From the NCBI GenBank assembly GCA_964588535.1, contig CAZPQA010000075.1, forward strand, positions 1 to 17,145: a stretch of 17,145 nucleotides of DNA, written 5' to 3'. The stretch is from NaphS2 sp964588535 (lineage in GTDB: Bacteria > Desulfobacterota > DSM-4660 > Desulfatiglandales > Desulfatiglandaceae). The translations under genes and the position numbers were made by a program. A model generated the notes under the pieces. It made no database searches. It saw nothing but the letters and a program-made list of their open reading frames with translations, and was not told the DNA's origin. Shown piece by piece: positions 1 through 8,995 of the stretch (positions within the stretch are counted from its first letter, which is position 1; each line of letters opens with the position of its first letter).

Positions 1-13
1 TGTTCTTTGAAAA
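1..13 (+). promoter_or_regulatory. boxA-like rRNA antitermination element
   Basis: The window starts with tgttctttgaaaa, a close match to the boxA element (TGYTCTTTNA type) found in rRNA leaders and in the 16S-23S spacer. In the RNA it binds the NusB-NusE complex and helps polymerase resist Rho in the untranslated rRNA transcript. Its place about 80 nt before the 23S gene fits the spacer copy. The 16S gene and any spacer tRNAs lie beyond the left edge. Confidence 0.6.
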
Positions 14-45
14 CTGAATACAGAGTACAGCAATTTCAAAGGTGC
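14..45 (+). other. 5' arm of the 23S rRNA processing stem
   Basis: Bases 14-45 (ctgaatacag through caatttcaaaggtgc) are the near-perfect reverse complement of 3165-3193, downstream of the 23S gene. The two arms would form a stem of about 29 pairs with a few bulged bases, closing the pre-23S loop. Such stems are the usual RNase III substrate that frees pre-23S from the operon transcript. The pairing is read from the sequence; the enzyme is inferred from general knowledge. Confidence 0.75.
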
Positions 46-91
46 CTAGGAAACAAACGTTTTACTAGTAGCGTAAATGGAAGGATTTTAT

Positions 92-3145
<3,054 letters not shown>

Positions 3146-3164
3146 ATAAACTTCTTCTATTTAT

Positions 3165-3193
3165 GCGCCTTTGAAATGTTATTCTGTATTCAG
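3165..3193 (+). other. 3' arm of the 23S rRNA processing stem
   Basis: The run gcgcctttgaaat...ctgtattcag is the reverse complement, with few exceptions, of 14-45 upstream of the 23S gene. It closes the pre-23S stem. It starts about 20 nt after the mature 3' end, a normal distance for RNase III processing followed by trimming. Confidence 0.75.
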
Positions 3194-3242
3194 TGAGCCA
3201 GTTTCAAAATGTTCAATTTTGTTCGAGATCAAGGAAGGCGAG

Positions 3243-3288
3243 AATTTTAGCCGCAGGAATATGTGCAAATATTTCGAGGGCTAAAATT
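3243..3288 (+). repeat. Inverted-repeat hairpin in the 23S-5S spacer
   Basis: A perfect 10-bp inverted repeat (aattttagcc at 3243-3252, ggctaaaatt at 3279-3288) encloses a shorter imperfect one (gaatat / atatttc). The whole folds into a long interrupted hairpin. Both sides carry a cgagatc / gagatcgg motif, near 3224 and 3301. The hairpin sits in an unusually long spacer (3146-3343). It lacks a T-tract, so it is not an obvious terminator, and it is not part of the 23S processing stem. It could be a small dispersed intergenic repeat or an extra processing site; the sequence alone does not decide. A smaller hairpin, caaaat/attttg, lies at 3205-3221. Confidence 0.5.
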
Positions 3289-3343
3289 AGAGTCTGACGC
3301 AGAGATCGGGCAAAAGGGGACGTTTTGAGCCTGGCTCAACGGT

Positions 3344-3461
3344 TTTCGGTGGTAATAGCGAGGAGGACACACCCGTTCCCATCCCGAACACGGCAGTTAA
3401 GCTCCTCTGCGCCGATGGTACTGCGTGGGAGACTGCGTGGGAGAGTAGGTCGCTGCCGAAA
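3344..3461 (+). rRNA. rrf: 5S ribosomal RNA
   Basis: About 118 nt. Helix I pairs tttcgg near 3344-3349 with ccgaaa at 3456-3461. The core motifs cccgttcccatcccgaac near 3371, gccgatggtactg near 3411 and gggagagtaggtcgctgcc near 3439 are those of bacterial 5S rRNA. A tandem copy of actgcgtgggag (3420-3443) forms the helix IV region through G-U and G-C pairs and is not an insertion. It is the last gene of the rRNA operon and is followed by a terminator within 10 nt. Confidence 0.95.
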
Positions 3462-3469
3462 TTTATTTG

Positions 3470-3506
3470 AAAAAAGCCCCTCATTTAATGATGTGGGGCT
3501 TTTTTT
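3470..3506 (+). terminator. Rho-independent terminator of the rRNA operon
   Basis: The hairpin pairs aaaaagcccc-t-cat (3471-3484) with atg-t-ggggcttttt (3491-3504). It has one internal T-T mismatch and a 6-nt loop and is followed by a run of T. It lies about 10 nt after the 5S 3' end. The A-tract on the 5' arm would let it work in the reverse direction as well. Confidence 0.9.
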
Positions 3507-3524
3507 ATTCATGAATCGGTTTTT

Positions 3525-3530
3525 TATGAT
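3525..3530 (+). promoter_or_regulatory. Candidate -10 element for the phosphatase gene
   Basis: TATGAT differs from the sigma70 -10 consensus at one base. A start about 7 nt downstream would give a leader of roughly 45 nt before the ATG at 3582. The matching -35 position falls in the terminator T-tract (TTTTTA, 3502-3507) and is poor, so the promoter is tentative. Read-through from the rRNA operon is the alternative. Confidence 0.3.
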
Positions 3531-3581
3531 AGTAAGATGGGCATCCAACTTGAGAGCTTAAGGGAAATCAGGAATATTATT

Positions 3582-4169
3582 ATGGGCCAGGAAGATAAAT
3601 TGCGGGTTGTGCTGGTTCGCCATGGGGAAACCATAGGCAATGTACAGGGTATTGTTCAGGGTCAGTCGGATACGCCCTTAACGGCAAGGGGCATTGAATC
3701 CACTTTGCGAAAGGCGGAAAAGATTCAGGATATGGAATTTGATGCTGTTTTCTGCAGCGATCTTTCAAGAACGGTCGAAACCCTTAAACTGATACAGGGG
3801 AAAATTACGGGGTTGCCTGATCCTGTCCATGCGCGGAATCTTCGAGAGATTGATTTTGGTGATCTCACCGGGCGACTGAAAAGGGAAATCATGCCCACTA
3901 TTTTGGAGCACAAAGAAGCGCCAGATGTTCCTTACCGCAACGGAGAATCCGGTGGACAGTTTATTGCCCGTGTAAAAGGCTTCTTTAAAATGCTGATGGA
4001 TCGTCATGCAGGGGGGCAGGTCCTTGTTATCACCCATTTCGGGGTCATGGAAACAGCGGCCCGCCAGTTCACCGGGCCGCCGTCATACGAAAAAATTCAC
4101 ATCGGCCCCGATGATGTGTGGCGCATGACCTTTGCGCGCGATTGGTCGGCAACCAGGGAAGTGCTTTGA
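3582..4169 (+). CDS. Histidine phosphatase superfamily protein (phosphoglycerate mutase-like)
   Basis: A 195-aa cytoplasmic protein of the branch-1 histidine phosphatase superfamily, which transfers phosphate through a phosphohistidine. The signature LVRHGETIGN is at residues 11-20, so H14 is the expected nucleophile and R13 a phosphate ligand. R63 (SDLSRTVETL), E89 (REIDFGDLTG) and H152 (VITHFGV) complete the active-site pocket. The length fits GpmB, CobC and related small phosphatases, which cannot be told apart here, so the substrate is unknown. The start was set at 3582 because cagga precedes it by 8 nt and the family motif follows 11 residues later; an ATG at 3537 in the same frame has no ribosome binding site. 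It lies alone after the rRNA terminator and converges on korC with a 24-nt gap. Confidence 0.88.
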   Translation: MGQEDKLRVVLVRHGETIGNVQGIVQGQSDTPLTARGIESTLRKAEKIQDMEFDAVFCSDLSRTVETLKLIQGKITGLPDPVHARNLREIDFGDLTGRLKREIMPTILEHKEAPDVPYRNGESGGQFIARVKGFFKMLMDRHAGGQVLVITHFGVMETAARQFTGPPSYEKIHIGPDDVWRMTFARDWSATREVL

Positions 4170-4193
4170 CCTGGAAGGGGAGGAGGGTGAGTT

Positions 4194-4730
4194 TCAGATA
4201 GCCCGGGCCAGTCGGATTCCTGTTCCAAGCGCTTCCTGATTCATTGTCATGAAATCCGGGCCTATTTTCTCCTTCAATACGGCCAGAATCGAATTCTGCT
4301 GAACCAGACCCGTTAATTCAATCAGTGCCCCCAGCATGCAGATATTGAAAACGATGGGTTTTCCGATTTCTTCCATCATGGTCAGGTACATGTCGAGCTC
4401 AACTTGCCTGGCATCCACTTTGCGATCAATCTTGACATATTTCCTGTCGGTGAGCATGAGGCCGCCGGGTCTTACGATGCCGGCGTATTTGTTATAGGCT
4501 TCCTGGGTGAGGCAGATGAGAATATGGGGTTTGATGACTTTGGGATGGCGGATGGGTGCTTCTGAAATAATAATATCCGCGCGGGTGGCGCCGCCGCGCG
4601 GCTCGGGGCCGTAACTCTGGGTCTGGACTGCATTCAGGTTTTCGTACAAGGCGGCCGCTTCAGCAAGGATAATGGCTGCCGTGATGACCCCCTGACCGCC
4701 GGAACCGCTGAACACAATGCGTTTATTCAT
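4194..4730 (-). CDS. korC: 2-oxoacid:ferredoxin oxidoreductase, gamma subunit (KorC)
   Basis: A 178-aa protein, the gamma subunit of the thiamine-diphosphate enzyme that oxidises a 2-oxoacid plus CoA to acyl-CoA and CO2 with reduction of ferredoxin. The family's GSGGQGV turn is at residues 8-14, and the conserved QSYGPEPRGGATRAD block at about 38-52 matches KorC/PorC proteins. The start at 4730 follows ggaggtcacc, an excellent ribosome binding site. It overlaps the end of korB by 8 nt, which implies translational coupling. In-frame upstream sequence reaching 4835 lies inside korB and is not coding. It is the last gene of korDABC. No terminator is seen before the convergent phosphatase gene. 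Confidence 0.9.
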   Translation of the reverse strand: MNKRIVFSGSGGQGVITAAIILAEAAALYENLNAVQTQSYGPEPRGGATRADIIISEAPIRHPKVIKPHILICLTQEAYNKYAGIVRPGGLMLTDRKYVKIDRKVDARQVELDMYLTMMEEIGKPIVFNICMLGALIELTGLVQQNSILAVLKEKIGPDFMTMNQEALGTGIRLARAI

Positions 4731-5565
4731 GGTGACCTCCCTGGGGGTCGCCCGTACCCTTTTGTACTGTTTTTTGAAGCGCTTCTGTGAGTGCCTGGTA
4801 GGTTTCCACGTATTCGGGTTGATTTTCCTGCACAAAAATGCCCCGCTTGATCAGTTCCGGTGAGGCTTTCGCTTTTTTGGACCTCATTTTGACGGTATTT
4901 TCCTGGAAAGACTCCATGATTTCCACCGCACTGCCCAGCTTGTTTTTCCGGCCGTAGTAAGTGGGGCATTGGCTCATGATTTCCACCAATGAAAAGCCTT
5001 TGTGCGAAATGGCTGCCTTGATGATATCGATCATTTCCCGGACGTGATAGGTGGTGGTTCTGGCCACGAAAGTGGCGCCTGCGCCCTGGGCCAGGGCCAC
5101 AACGTCAAAGGGTTTGGAATCGGTTCCATAAACGGCGGTGGTGGCCTTTTTCCCCGTTGGTGTGAGGGGAGAATATTGACCGCCCGTCATGCCGTAGATG
5201 CTGTTGTTCATGATGATGGCCGTGAGATCCACATTCCGCCTGGCCGCATGGATCAGGTGATTTCCGCCGATGGCCAGCGCGTCCCCGTCCCCCATGGGAA
5301 CAATCACATTCAGTTCGGGTTGACCCATTTTAATCCCCATTGCGAAGGCGAGGGCCCGGCCATGAATGGTGTGCATGGTGTGAAAGTCGAGATACCCCGG
5401 CATACGGGATGAGCATCCGATGCCGGAAACCACCACAATGTCGTTTTTTTTCAAATGCAACTGATCGATGGCCCGGATCATATTGCCCATGATAATGCCG
5501 TGCCCGCAGCCGGCGCACCAGATGTGCGGCAGAAAGCGTTGTCGCATATAGTCTTTGACCGCCAT
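4723..5565 (-). CDS. korB: 2-oxoacid:ferredoxin oxidoreductase, beta subunit (KorB, ThDP-binding)
   Basis: A 280-aa protein carrying the thiamine-diphosphate site: GDGDALAIGGNH at residues 92-103, ending the motif at N120-N121, binds Mg2+ and diphosphate. Four cysteines, C17 and C20 (WCAGCGHG), C51 (GIGCSSR) and C200 (SQCPTYYG), sit where this family coordinates its internal [4Fe-4S] cluster, so electron transfer appears intact. The start at 5565 follows ggag with a 7-nt spacer and is one base after the korA stop. The length is normal for the 2-oxoglutarate/2-oxoacid branch. Substrate choice between 2-oxoglutarate and branched-chain 2-oxoacids is not proven by sequence; 2-oxoglutarate is favoured by the four-gene delta-alpha-beta-gamma arrangement. 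Confidence 0.93.
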   Translation of the reverse strand: MAVKDYMRQRFLPHIWCAGCGHGIIMGNMIRAIDQLHLKKNDIVVVSGIGCSSRMPGYLDFHTMHTIHGRALAFAMGIKMGQPELNVIVPMGDGDALAIGGNHLIHAARRNVDLTAIIMNNSIYGMTGGQYSPLTPTGKKATTAVYGTDSKPFDVVALAQGAGATFVARTTTYHVREMIDIIKAAISHKGFSLVEIMSQCPTYYGRKNKLGSAVEIMESFQENTVKMRSKKAKASPELIKRGIFVQENQPEYVETYQALTEALQKTVQKGTGDPQGGHHE

Positions 5566-5566
5566 C

Positions 5567-6715
5567 TTATACTCCTTTTCCCCGAATCATGTTCAAGACC
5601 CCCAGGATATCAGCCGGTGAAATGGATGAGCCGTCAAAGCGGTTGGCAAGGTATACTCTTTCAGGTCGAGTGACGGCCTTTCTTACTTCCTGGCAAACCT
5701 GTCCCATGTTCATTTCCACCACCAGTACATGGCTCCGTCCCTCGCACATGCCGCGTACCAGCTGCCTGGGAAAAGGCCAGAGGGTCTGCAGTTCCAGCAG
5801 TCCGACTTTCAGCCCCCGCTGCCTGCGCTGTTCCACCATGTGCAGGGCGGTCCTGGCAGCACTGCCAAAGGAAATAAGCAATATCTCAGCGTCTTCAGTA
5901 TAATGCTCTTTATACCGGGCCAGCAGATCGGCCTTGTTTTCAACTTTATCCACCAGGTGATGCAGAAGATCATAGGCCACTTTGGGATCGTTTGACGGAA
6001 AACCCCACATGTCGTGAACCAACCCTGTGACGTTATATCGGTGAACACCGCCAAAATCGCTCATGGGGAGCCTGCCGTCTTCACGGGTCAGGTAGGGATG
6101 AAAGTTGGTCCCTTCTGGCACGGACGTGCGGAGCCGTTCCACCACGTTGATTTCGCCGGGTTCGGGTATTTTGACCGTTTCACGCATGTGCGCCACCACT
6201 TCGTCAAAGAGGAGGATAACCGGTGTACGATAGGTTTCAGCCAGGTTGAAGGCCTCCACGGTCATCAGGAAAACATCCTGAAGGTTGCTTGCGGTAAGGG
6301 TTATGATGGAGTGGTCCCCGTGAGTTCCCCATCTGGCTTGCATCACATCACCCTGGGCCACGCCCGTGGGCATTCCTGTGCTGGGTCCCCACCGCTGCAC
6401 GTTGACCACGACGGAAGGCACCTCCGCCATCACCGCATACCCGATGGCTTCCTGTTTGAGGGAAAAACCGGGACCGCTGGTGGCTGTCATAACCTTTAGC
6501 CCCGTAAGGGATGCACCGATGATGGCGCACATGGAAGATATTTCATCTTCCATCTGAAGAAATTTCCGGCCCAGTTTCGGCAGTTTTTCGGAGAGAATTT
6601 CAGCGATCTCGGTGGAAGGGGTGATGGGGTAGCCGGCAAAGAACTGTAACCCCGCGTAGAGCGCCCCTTGTGCGATGGCTTCATTACCCTGAATAAATAT
6701 TGTACCGGATTTCAC
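5567..6715 (-). CDS. korA: 2-oxoacid:ferredoxin oxidoreductase, alpha subunit (KorA)
   Basis: A 382-aa alpha subunit containing the pyrimidine-binding domain for thiamine diphosphate and, after about residue 250, the transketolase C-terminal-like domain. The YPITPSTE motif (29-36) is the family hallmark that contacts cofactor and substrate. The blocks EDEISSMCAIIGAS and GPGFSLKQEAIGYA, then GPSTGMPTGVAQGD, fit KorA better than pyruvate-specific PorA. Translation starts at a GTG (6715-6713) that overlaps the korD stop as GTGA. A strong ggagga lies 9 nt upstream, so the two genes are coupled. Nothing is truncated. Confidence 0.93.
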   Translation of the reverse strand: MKSGTIFIQGNEAIAQGALYAGLQFFAGYPITPSTEIAEILSEKLPKLGRKFLQMEDEISSMCAIIGASLTGLKVMTATSGPGFSLKQEAIGYAVMAEVPSVVVNVQRWGPSTGMPTGVAQGDVMQARWGTHGDHSIITLTASNLQDVFLMTVEAFNLAETYRTPVILLFDEVVAHMRETVKIPEPGEINVVERLRTSVPEGTNFHPYLTREDGRLPMSDFGGVHRYNVTGLVHDMWGFPSNDPKVAYDLLHHLVDKVENKADLLARYKEHYTEDAEILLISFGSAARTALHMVEQRRQRGLKVGLLELQTLWPFPRQLVRGMCEGRSHVLVVEMNMGQVCQEVRKAVTRPERVYLANRFDGSSISPADILGVLNMIRGKGV

Positions 6716-6915
6716 GATTCATTTTCCTCCAGTGTGGTGGCCATGTCGGGACACCTCAGCTCACAAAGCCCGCAACTGATGCATTTTTCAGGGTAACCCC
6801 AGCAGGCCTTGTCCTGGTCATCCAGGACCAGAACTTCCTTGGGGCAGAACGCCACACAGATGCCGCATCCCTTGCACCAGTCTCTGTTGATCACAACGGT
6901 TTTCTTAGGTTCCAT
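6712..6915 (-). CDS. korD: Ferredoxin-type delta subunit of 2-oxoacid oxidoreductase (KorD)
   Basis: A 67-aa protein with two [4Fe-4S] motifs: C14-C17-C20-C24 (CKGCGICVAFCP) and C45-C48-C51-C55 (CISCGLCELRCP). It is the electron-relay subunit that passes electrons from the KorB cluster to free ferredoxin. The start at 6915 is chosen because the ferredoxin fold begins right after it and ggaaag lies about 8 nt upstream. The open frame continues upstream to 7077, but the extra 54 residues are basic, low in family likeness and lack a ribosome binding site. It is the first gene of the korDABC operon. Confidence 0.9.
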   Translation of the reverse strand: MEPKKTVVINRDWCKGCGICVAFCPKEVLVLDDQDKACWGYPEKCISCGLCELRCPDMATTLEENES

Positions 6916-7108
6916 ATTGCGTCTTTCCACAGTATTTTTTCTATTCTTTGAAATATTCCGGGTAAAGTTTTCTGGCACAGTCCGGGCAGATGCTGTGGCT
7001 GAAGTCCGTTCAAGGCTTTGACCTCCGAAAGAGCTACGTACGGAGTTGTATCCTTCACGACAAAAAAACCCTACCATAGATTGTATTGATTTTCAAAAAT
7101 AATTTTAG

Positions 7109-7130
7109 ATGGTTTACCCATTATAACCAT
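7109..7130. promoter_or_regulatory. Dyad-symmetric candidate operator
   Basis: ATGGTT (7109-7114) and AACCAT (7125-7130) form a perfect 6-bp inverted repeat whose centres are one and a half helical turns apart. This is the usual geometry for a dimeric helix-turn-helix regulator. The right half overlaps the candidate kor -10 hexamer, so binding would block that promoter. The left edge of the gcv -35 is 14 bp away. The regulator is unknown. Confidence 0.4.
7120..7125 (-). promoter_or_regulatory. Candidate -10 element for korDABC
   Basis: On the minus strand 7125-7120 reads TATAAT, a perfect sigma70 -10 hexamer. No good -35 is found at 16-18 bp, so it would need an activator or be a chance match in A+T-rich DNA. 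It gives a leader of about 200 nt before korD. Confidence 0.35.
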
Positions 7131-7143
7131 ATTCGTAAAGGCC

Positions 7144-7196
7144 TTGACAGGAATAGCGAGTTTGGCTATTGACTTAAACTAACACAACAAAATTAT
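7144..7196 (+). promoter_or_regulatory. Candidate promoter(s) for the gcv operon
   Basis: TTGACA (7144-7149) is a perfect -35; 17 bp later TATTGA (7167-7172) is a weak -10. An overlapping alternative is TTGACT (7169-7174) with AATTAT (7191-7196) at 16 bp. Either gives a leader of about 50-75 nt before the gcvH ATG at 7253. Confidence 0.4.
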
Positions 7197-7252
7197 GCCT
7201 TCCTGCAAAGGGCTTGCAGTCAACCATAAATTATTTGTTCGGGGGACTTGTA

Positions 7253-7657
7253 ATGAAAGAGATCAATGAGTTGGATGTGCCTGATGACCTCTATTATACG
7301 GAAGATCATGAATGGGTACGGGTGAAAGGTGAAAATGTGACCATCGGCGTCAGCGACTACGCGCAGGATCAGCTTGGGGACATTGTGTTTGTGGAGATGC
7401 CTGTGTCCGGGGATCAATTTAAGAAGGGGGACGAGTTTGGGACTGTGGAGTCGGTCAAGGCCGTTGCAGAGCTCTACATGCCCATTGGCGGGGAGGTCAT
7501 CCAGACGAACCAGGCCCTTGAAGATGCTCCCGAATTGTTGAACCAGAGCCCTTATGCTGAAGGATGGATCCTTGAGATCAAACCCGAGGATGCATCACAA
7601 CTGGAGGCTATCCTGAGCAAAGAGGCGTATCTTAAGTTGCTGGAGGGGTTGGAATAG
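7253..7657 (+). CDS. gcvH: Glycine cleavage system H protein
   Basis: A 134-aa lipoyl carrier. It accepts the aminomethyl group from the P protein on a lipoyl-lysine and presents it to GcvT and then to lipoamide dehydrogenase. The lipoylation motif is GTVESVKAVAELYMP, with K69 as the modified residue; the N-terminal YYTEDHEWVRV is typical. The start at 7253 follows gggggactt. A TTG at 7214 in the same frame would add 13 unlike residues and is rejected. The stop is immediately followed by the gcvPA ATG. The protein cannot work alone: a lipoyl ligase or transferase and GcvT must be encoded elsewhere. Confidence 0.96.
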   Translation: MKEINELDVPDDLYYTEDHEWVRVKGENVTIGVSDYAQDQLGDIVFVEMPVSGDQFKKGDEFGTVESVKAVAELYMPIGGEVIQTNQALEDAPELLNQSPYAEGWILEIKPEDASQLEAILSKEAYLKLLEGLE

Positions 7658-8995
7658 ATGCGCTATTTACCGCATACCCGTGAGGATATCGCCCACATGC
7701 TTCAGGTTGTGGGAGTGGATGGTTTGGATGATCTTTTTTCCACCGTGCCTGACGGATGTCTTCGTCATGAAGCCCTTGATTTGCCCGAACCCCTGACGGA
7801 ATGGGAGTTGGATGCTCACATGGCGGCCCTTTCAGAAAAGAGCGCGGGAAAACCCCAGGGCGGTCCCATGGCATTTATCGGGGCGGGCCGTTATGAGCAT
7901 TTTATTCCTGAATCCATTGTCTACCTTCTGGGGCGCTCGGAGTTCTCCACCGCCTATACCCCCTATCAACCGGAAATGAGCCAAGGGACCCTTCAGGCCA
8001 TCTATGAGTACCAGACCCTGACCGCCAGACTCCTGGGAATGGAGGCCGCCAACGCCTCTCTTTACGACGGTGCTTCCGCCCTGGCTGAAGGGCTGCTCAT
8101 GGCCGCGCGCATTACCCGCAGAAAAAAGGTGGCGTTATCCAGACTGATTCATCCCCATTATCGGCAGGTGGTTCAAACATACCTGGACCCGGCGGGGCTG
8201 GAAATTGTTGAACTGCCCTTTCTTGAAAATGGCAGAACAGATGGTTCCGGCCTAAAAGGCGTGGAAGATCTGGCGGCGATGGCTGTGCAGTCACCCAATT
8301 ATTGGGGATGCATTGAAGATCTGGGGACAATGGGAGGTATGTGCCGGGAAAACGGTACCCTTTTTATCACAGCCTTCACAGAGCCCCTGGCCTACGGTAT
8401 CCTCAAAAACCCCGGCAGCCAGGGCGCCCATATTGCCTGTGGTGAGGGCCAGAGTTTGGGCATTCCCCAGTGGTTCGGCGGACCGGGACTGGGCATGTTC
8501 GCCTGCAAGTGCCAATATATGCGCAACATGCCCGGGCGTCTGGTGGGGCAGACCTTGGACAAACAGGGACGGCGCGGTTTCGTCTTGACCCTGGCCACCC
8601 GGGAGCAGCACATCCGCCGTGAAAAAGCAACGAGCAATATCTGCACCAACAGCAGTCTCTGTGCCCTTTCGGCAGCCATGTATATGGCATCGCTGGGAGG
8701 AACGGGCATCAGAGAACTGGCCAGGCTTAATTATGACAAGGCTGCTTACCTTAAAGAGGCCCTGCGGCAGGCGGGATTCAAAATCCCTTTTACGTCCCCC
8801 TGTTTTAATGAATTCGTGGTTGAATTCCCGCCTGATTTTGATGCAACCTACAACAGACTACTCAAAAAGAATATGGTGGCCGGGTTGCCCCTTTCTCCGT
8901 GGTATCCCGAACTGAAACATCACTATCTCCTTTGTGTTACGGAAACCCGGACCAGAGCGGATATGGATGCTTTTGTAAAGGAGGTGGCGTCATGA
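7658..8995 (+). CDS. gcvPA: Glycine dehydrogenase (decarboxylating), subunit 1 (P protein alpha)
   Basis: A 445-aa protein, the N-terminal half of the split glycine decarboxylase. Together with GcvPB it removes CO2 from glycine using pyridoxal phosphate and loads the residue onto GcvH. Family blocks are MRYLPHTREDIAHML at the N terminus, GAGRYEHFIP, STAYTPYQPEMSQGTLQ and the YDGASALAEG segment near residue 130. The length matches bacterial GcvPA (about 440-450 aa). The catalytic PLP lysine is not expected in this subunit. The ATG directly follows the gcvH stop, with ggagggg about 10 nt upstream inside gcvH, and its own stop overlaps the gcvPB start as ATGA. Confidence 0.95.
   Translation: MRYLPHTREDIAHMLQVVGVDGLDDLFSTVPDGCLRHEALDLPEPLTEWELDAHMAALSEKSAGKPQGGPMAFIGAGRYEHFIPESIVYLLGRSEFSTAYTPYQPEMSQGTLQAIYEYQTLTARLLGMEAANASLYDGASALAEGLLMAARITRRKKVALSRLIHPHYRQVVQTYLDPAGLEIVELPFLENGRTDGSGLKGVEDLAAMAVQSPNYWGCIEDLGTMGGMCRENGTLFITAFTEPLAYGILKNPGSQGAHIACGEGQSLGIPQWFGGPGLGMFACKCQYMRNMPGRLVGQTLDKQGRRGFVLTLATREQHIRREKATSNICTNSSLCALSAAMYMASLGGTGIRELARLNYDKAAYLKEALRQAGFKIPFTSPCFNEFVVEFPPDFDATYNRLLKKNMVAGLPLSPWYPELKHHYLLCVTETRTRADMDAFVKEVAS

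Larger units (their letters stand above)
6916..7252. promoter_or_regulatory. Divergent control region between korDABC and gcvH-gcvPA-gcvPB
   Basis: These 337 bp without a gene separate two divergent operons. The half near gcvH is A+T rich and carries candidate promoters for both directions plus a dyad (listed separately). The half near korD would be a long leader of about 200 nt. It contains an inverted repeat ctccg/cggag (7023-7027 and 7041-7045) around the palindrome tacgta. I looked for a glycine riboswitch upstream of gcvH and saw no recognisable aptamer core. Confidence 0.6.

Noticed and set aside
3146..3343. tRNA gene in the 23S-5S spacer
   Set aside because: No T-loop (GGTTCRA) or acceptor stem; the only structures are simple hairpins.
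3420..3443. Tandem 12-bp repeat actgcgtgggag
   Set aside because: It is in the helix IV region of 5S rRNA, where the two copies pair through G-C and G-U; ordinary rRNA structure.
5002..6499. Plus-strand open frames (5002-5412, 6014-6499) opposite korB and korA
   Set aside because: Shadows of conserved Kor subunits; composition is histidine- and glycine-rich, as expected from antisense reading, and no start signals are seen.
6916..7077. 54-residue N-terminal extension of KorD
   Set aside because: No ribosome binding site, no family likeness, and the ferredoxin begins properly at 6915.
7130..7252. Glycine riboswitch ahead of gcvH
   Set aside because: gcv operons often have one, but no tandem aptamer core or suitable hairpins can be seen in this leader, which is short.
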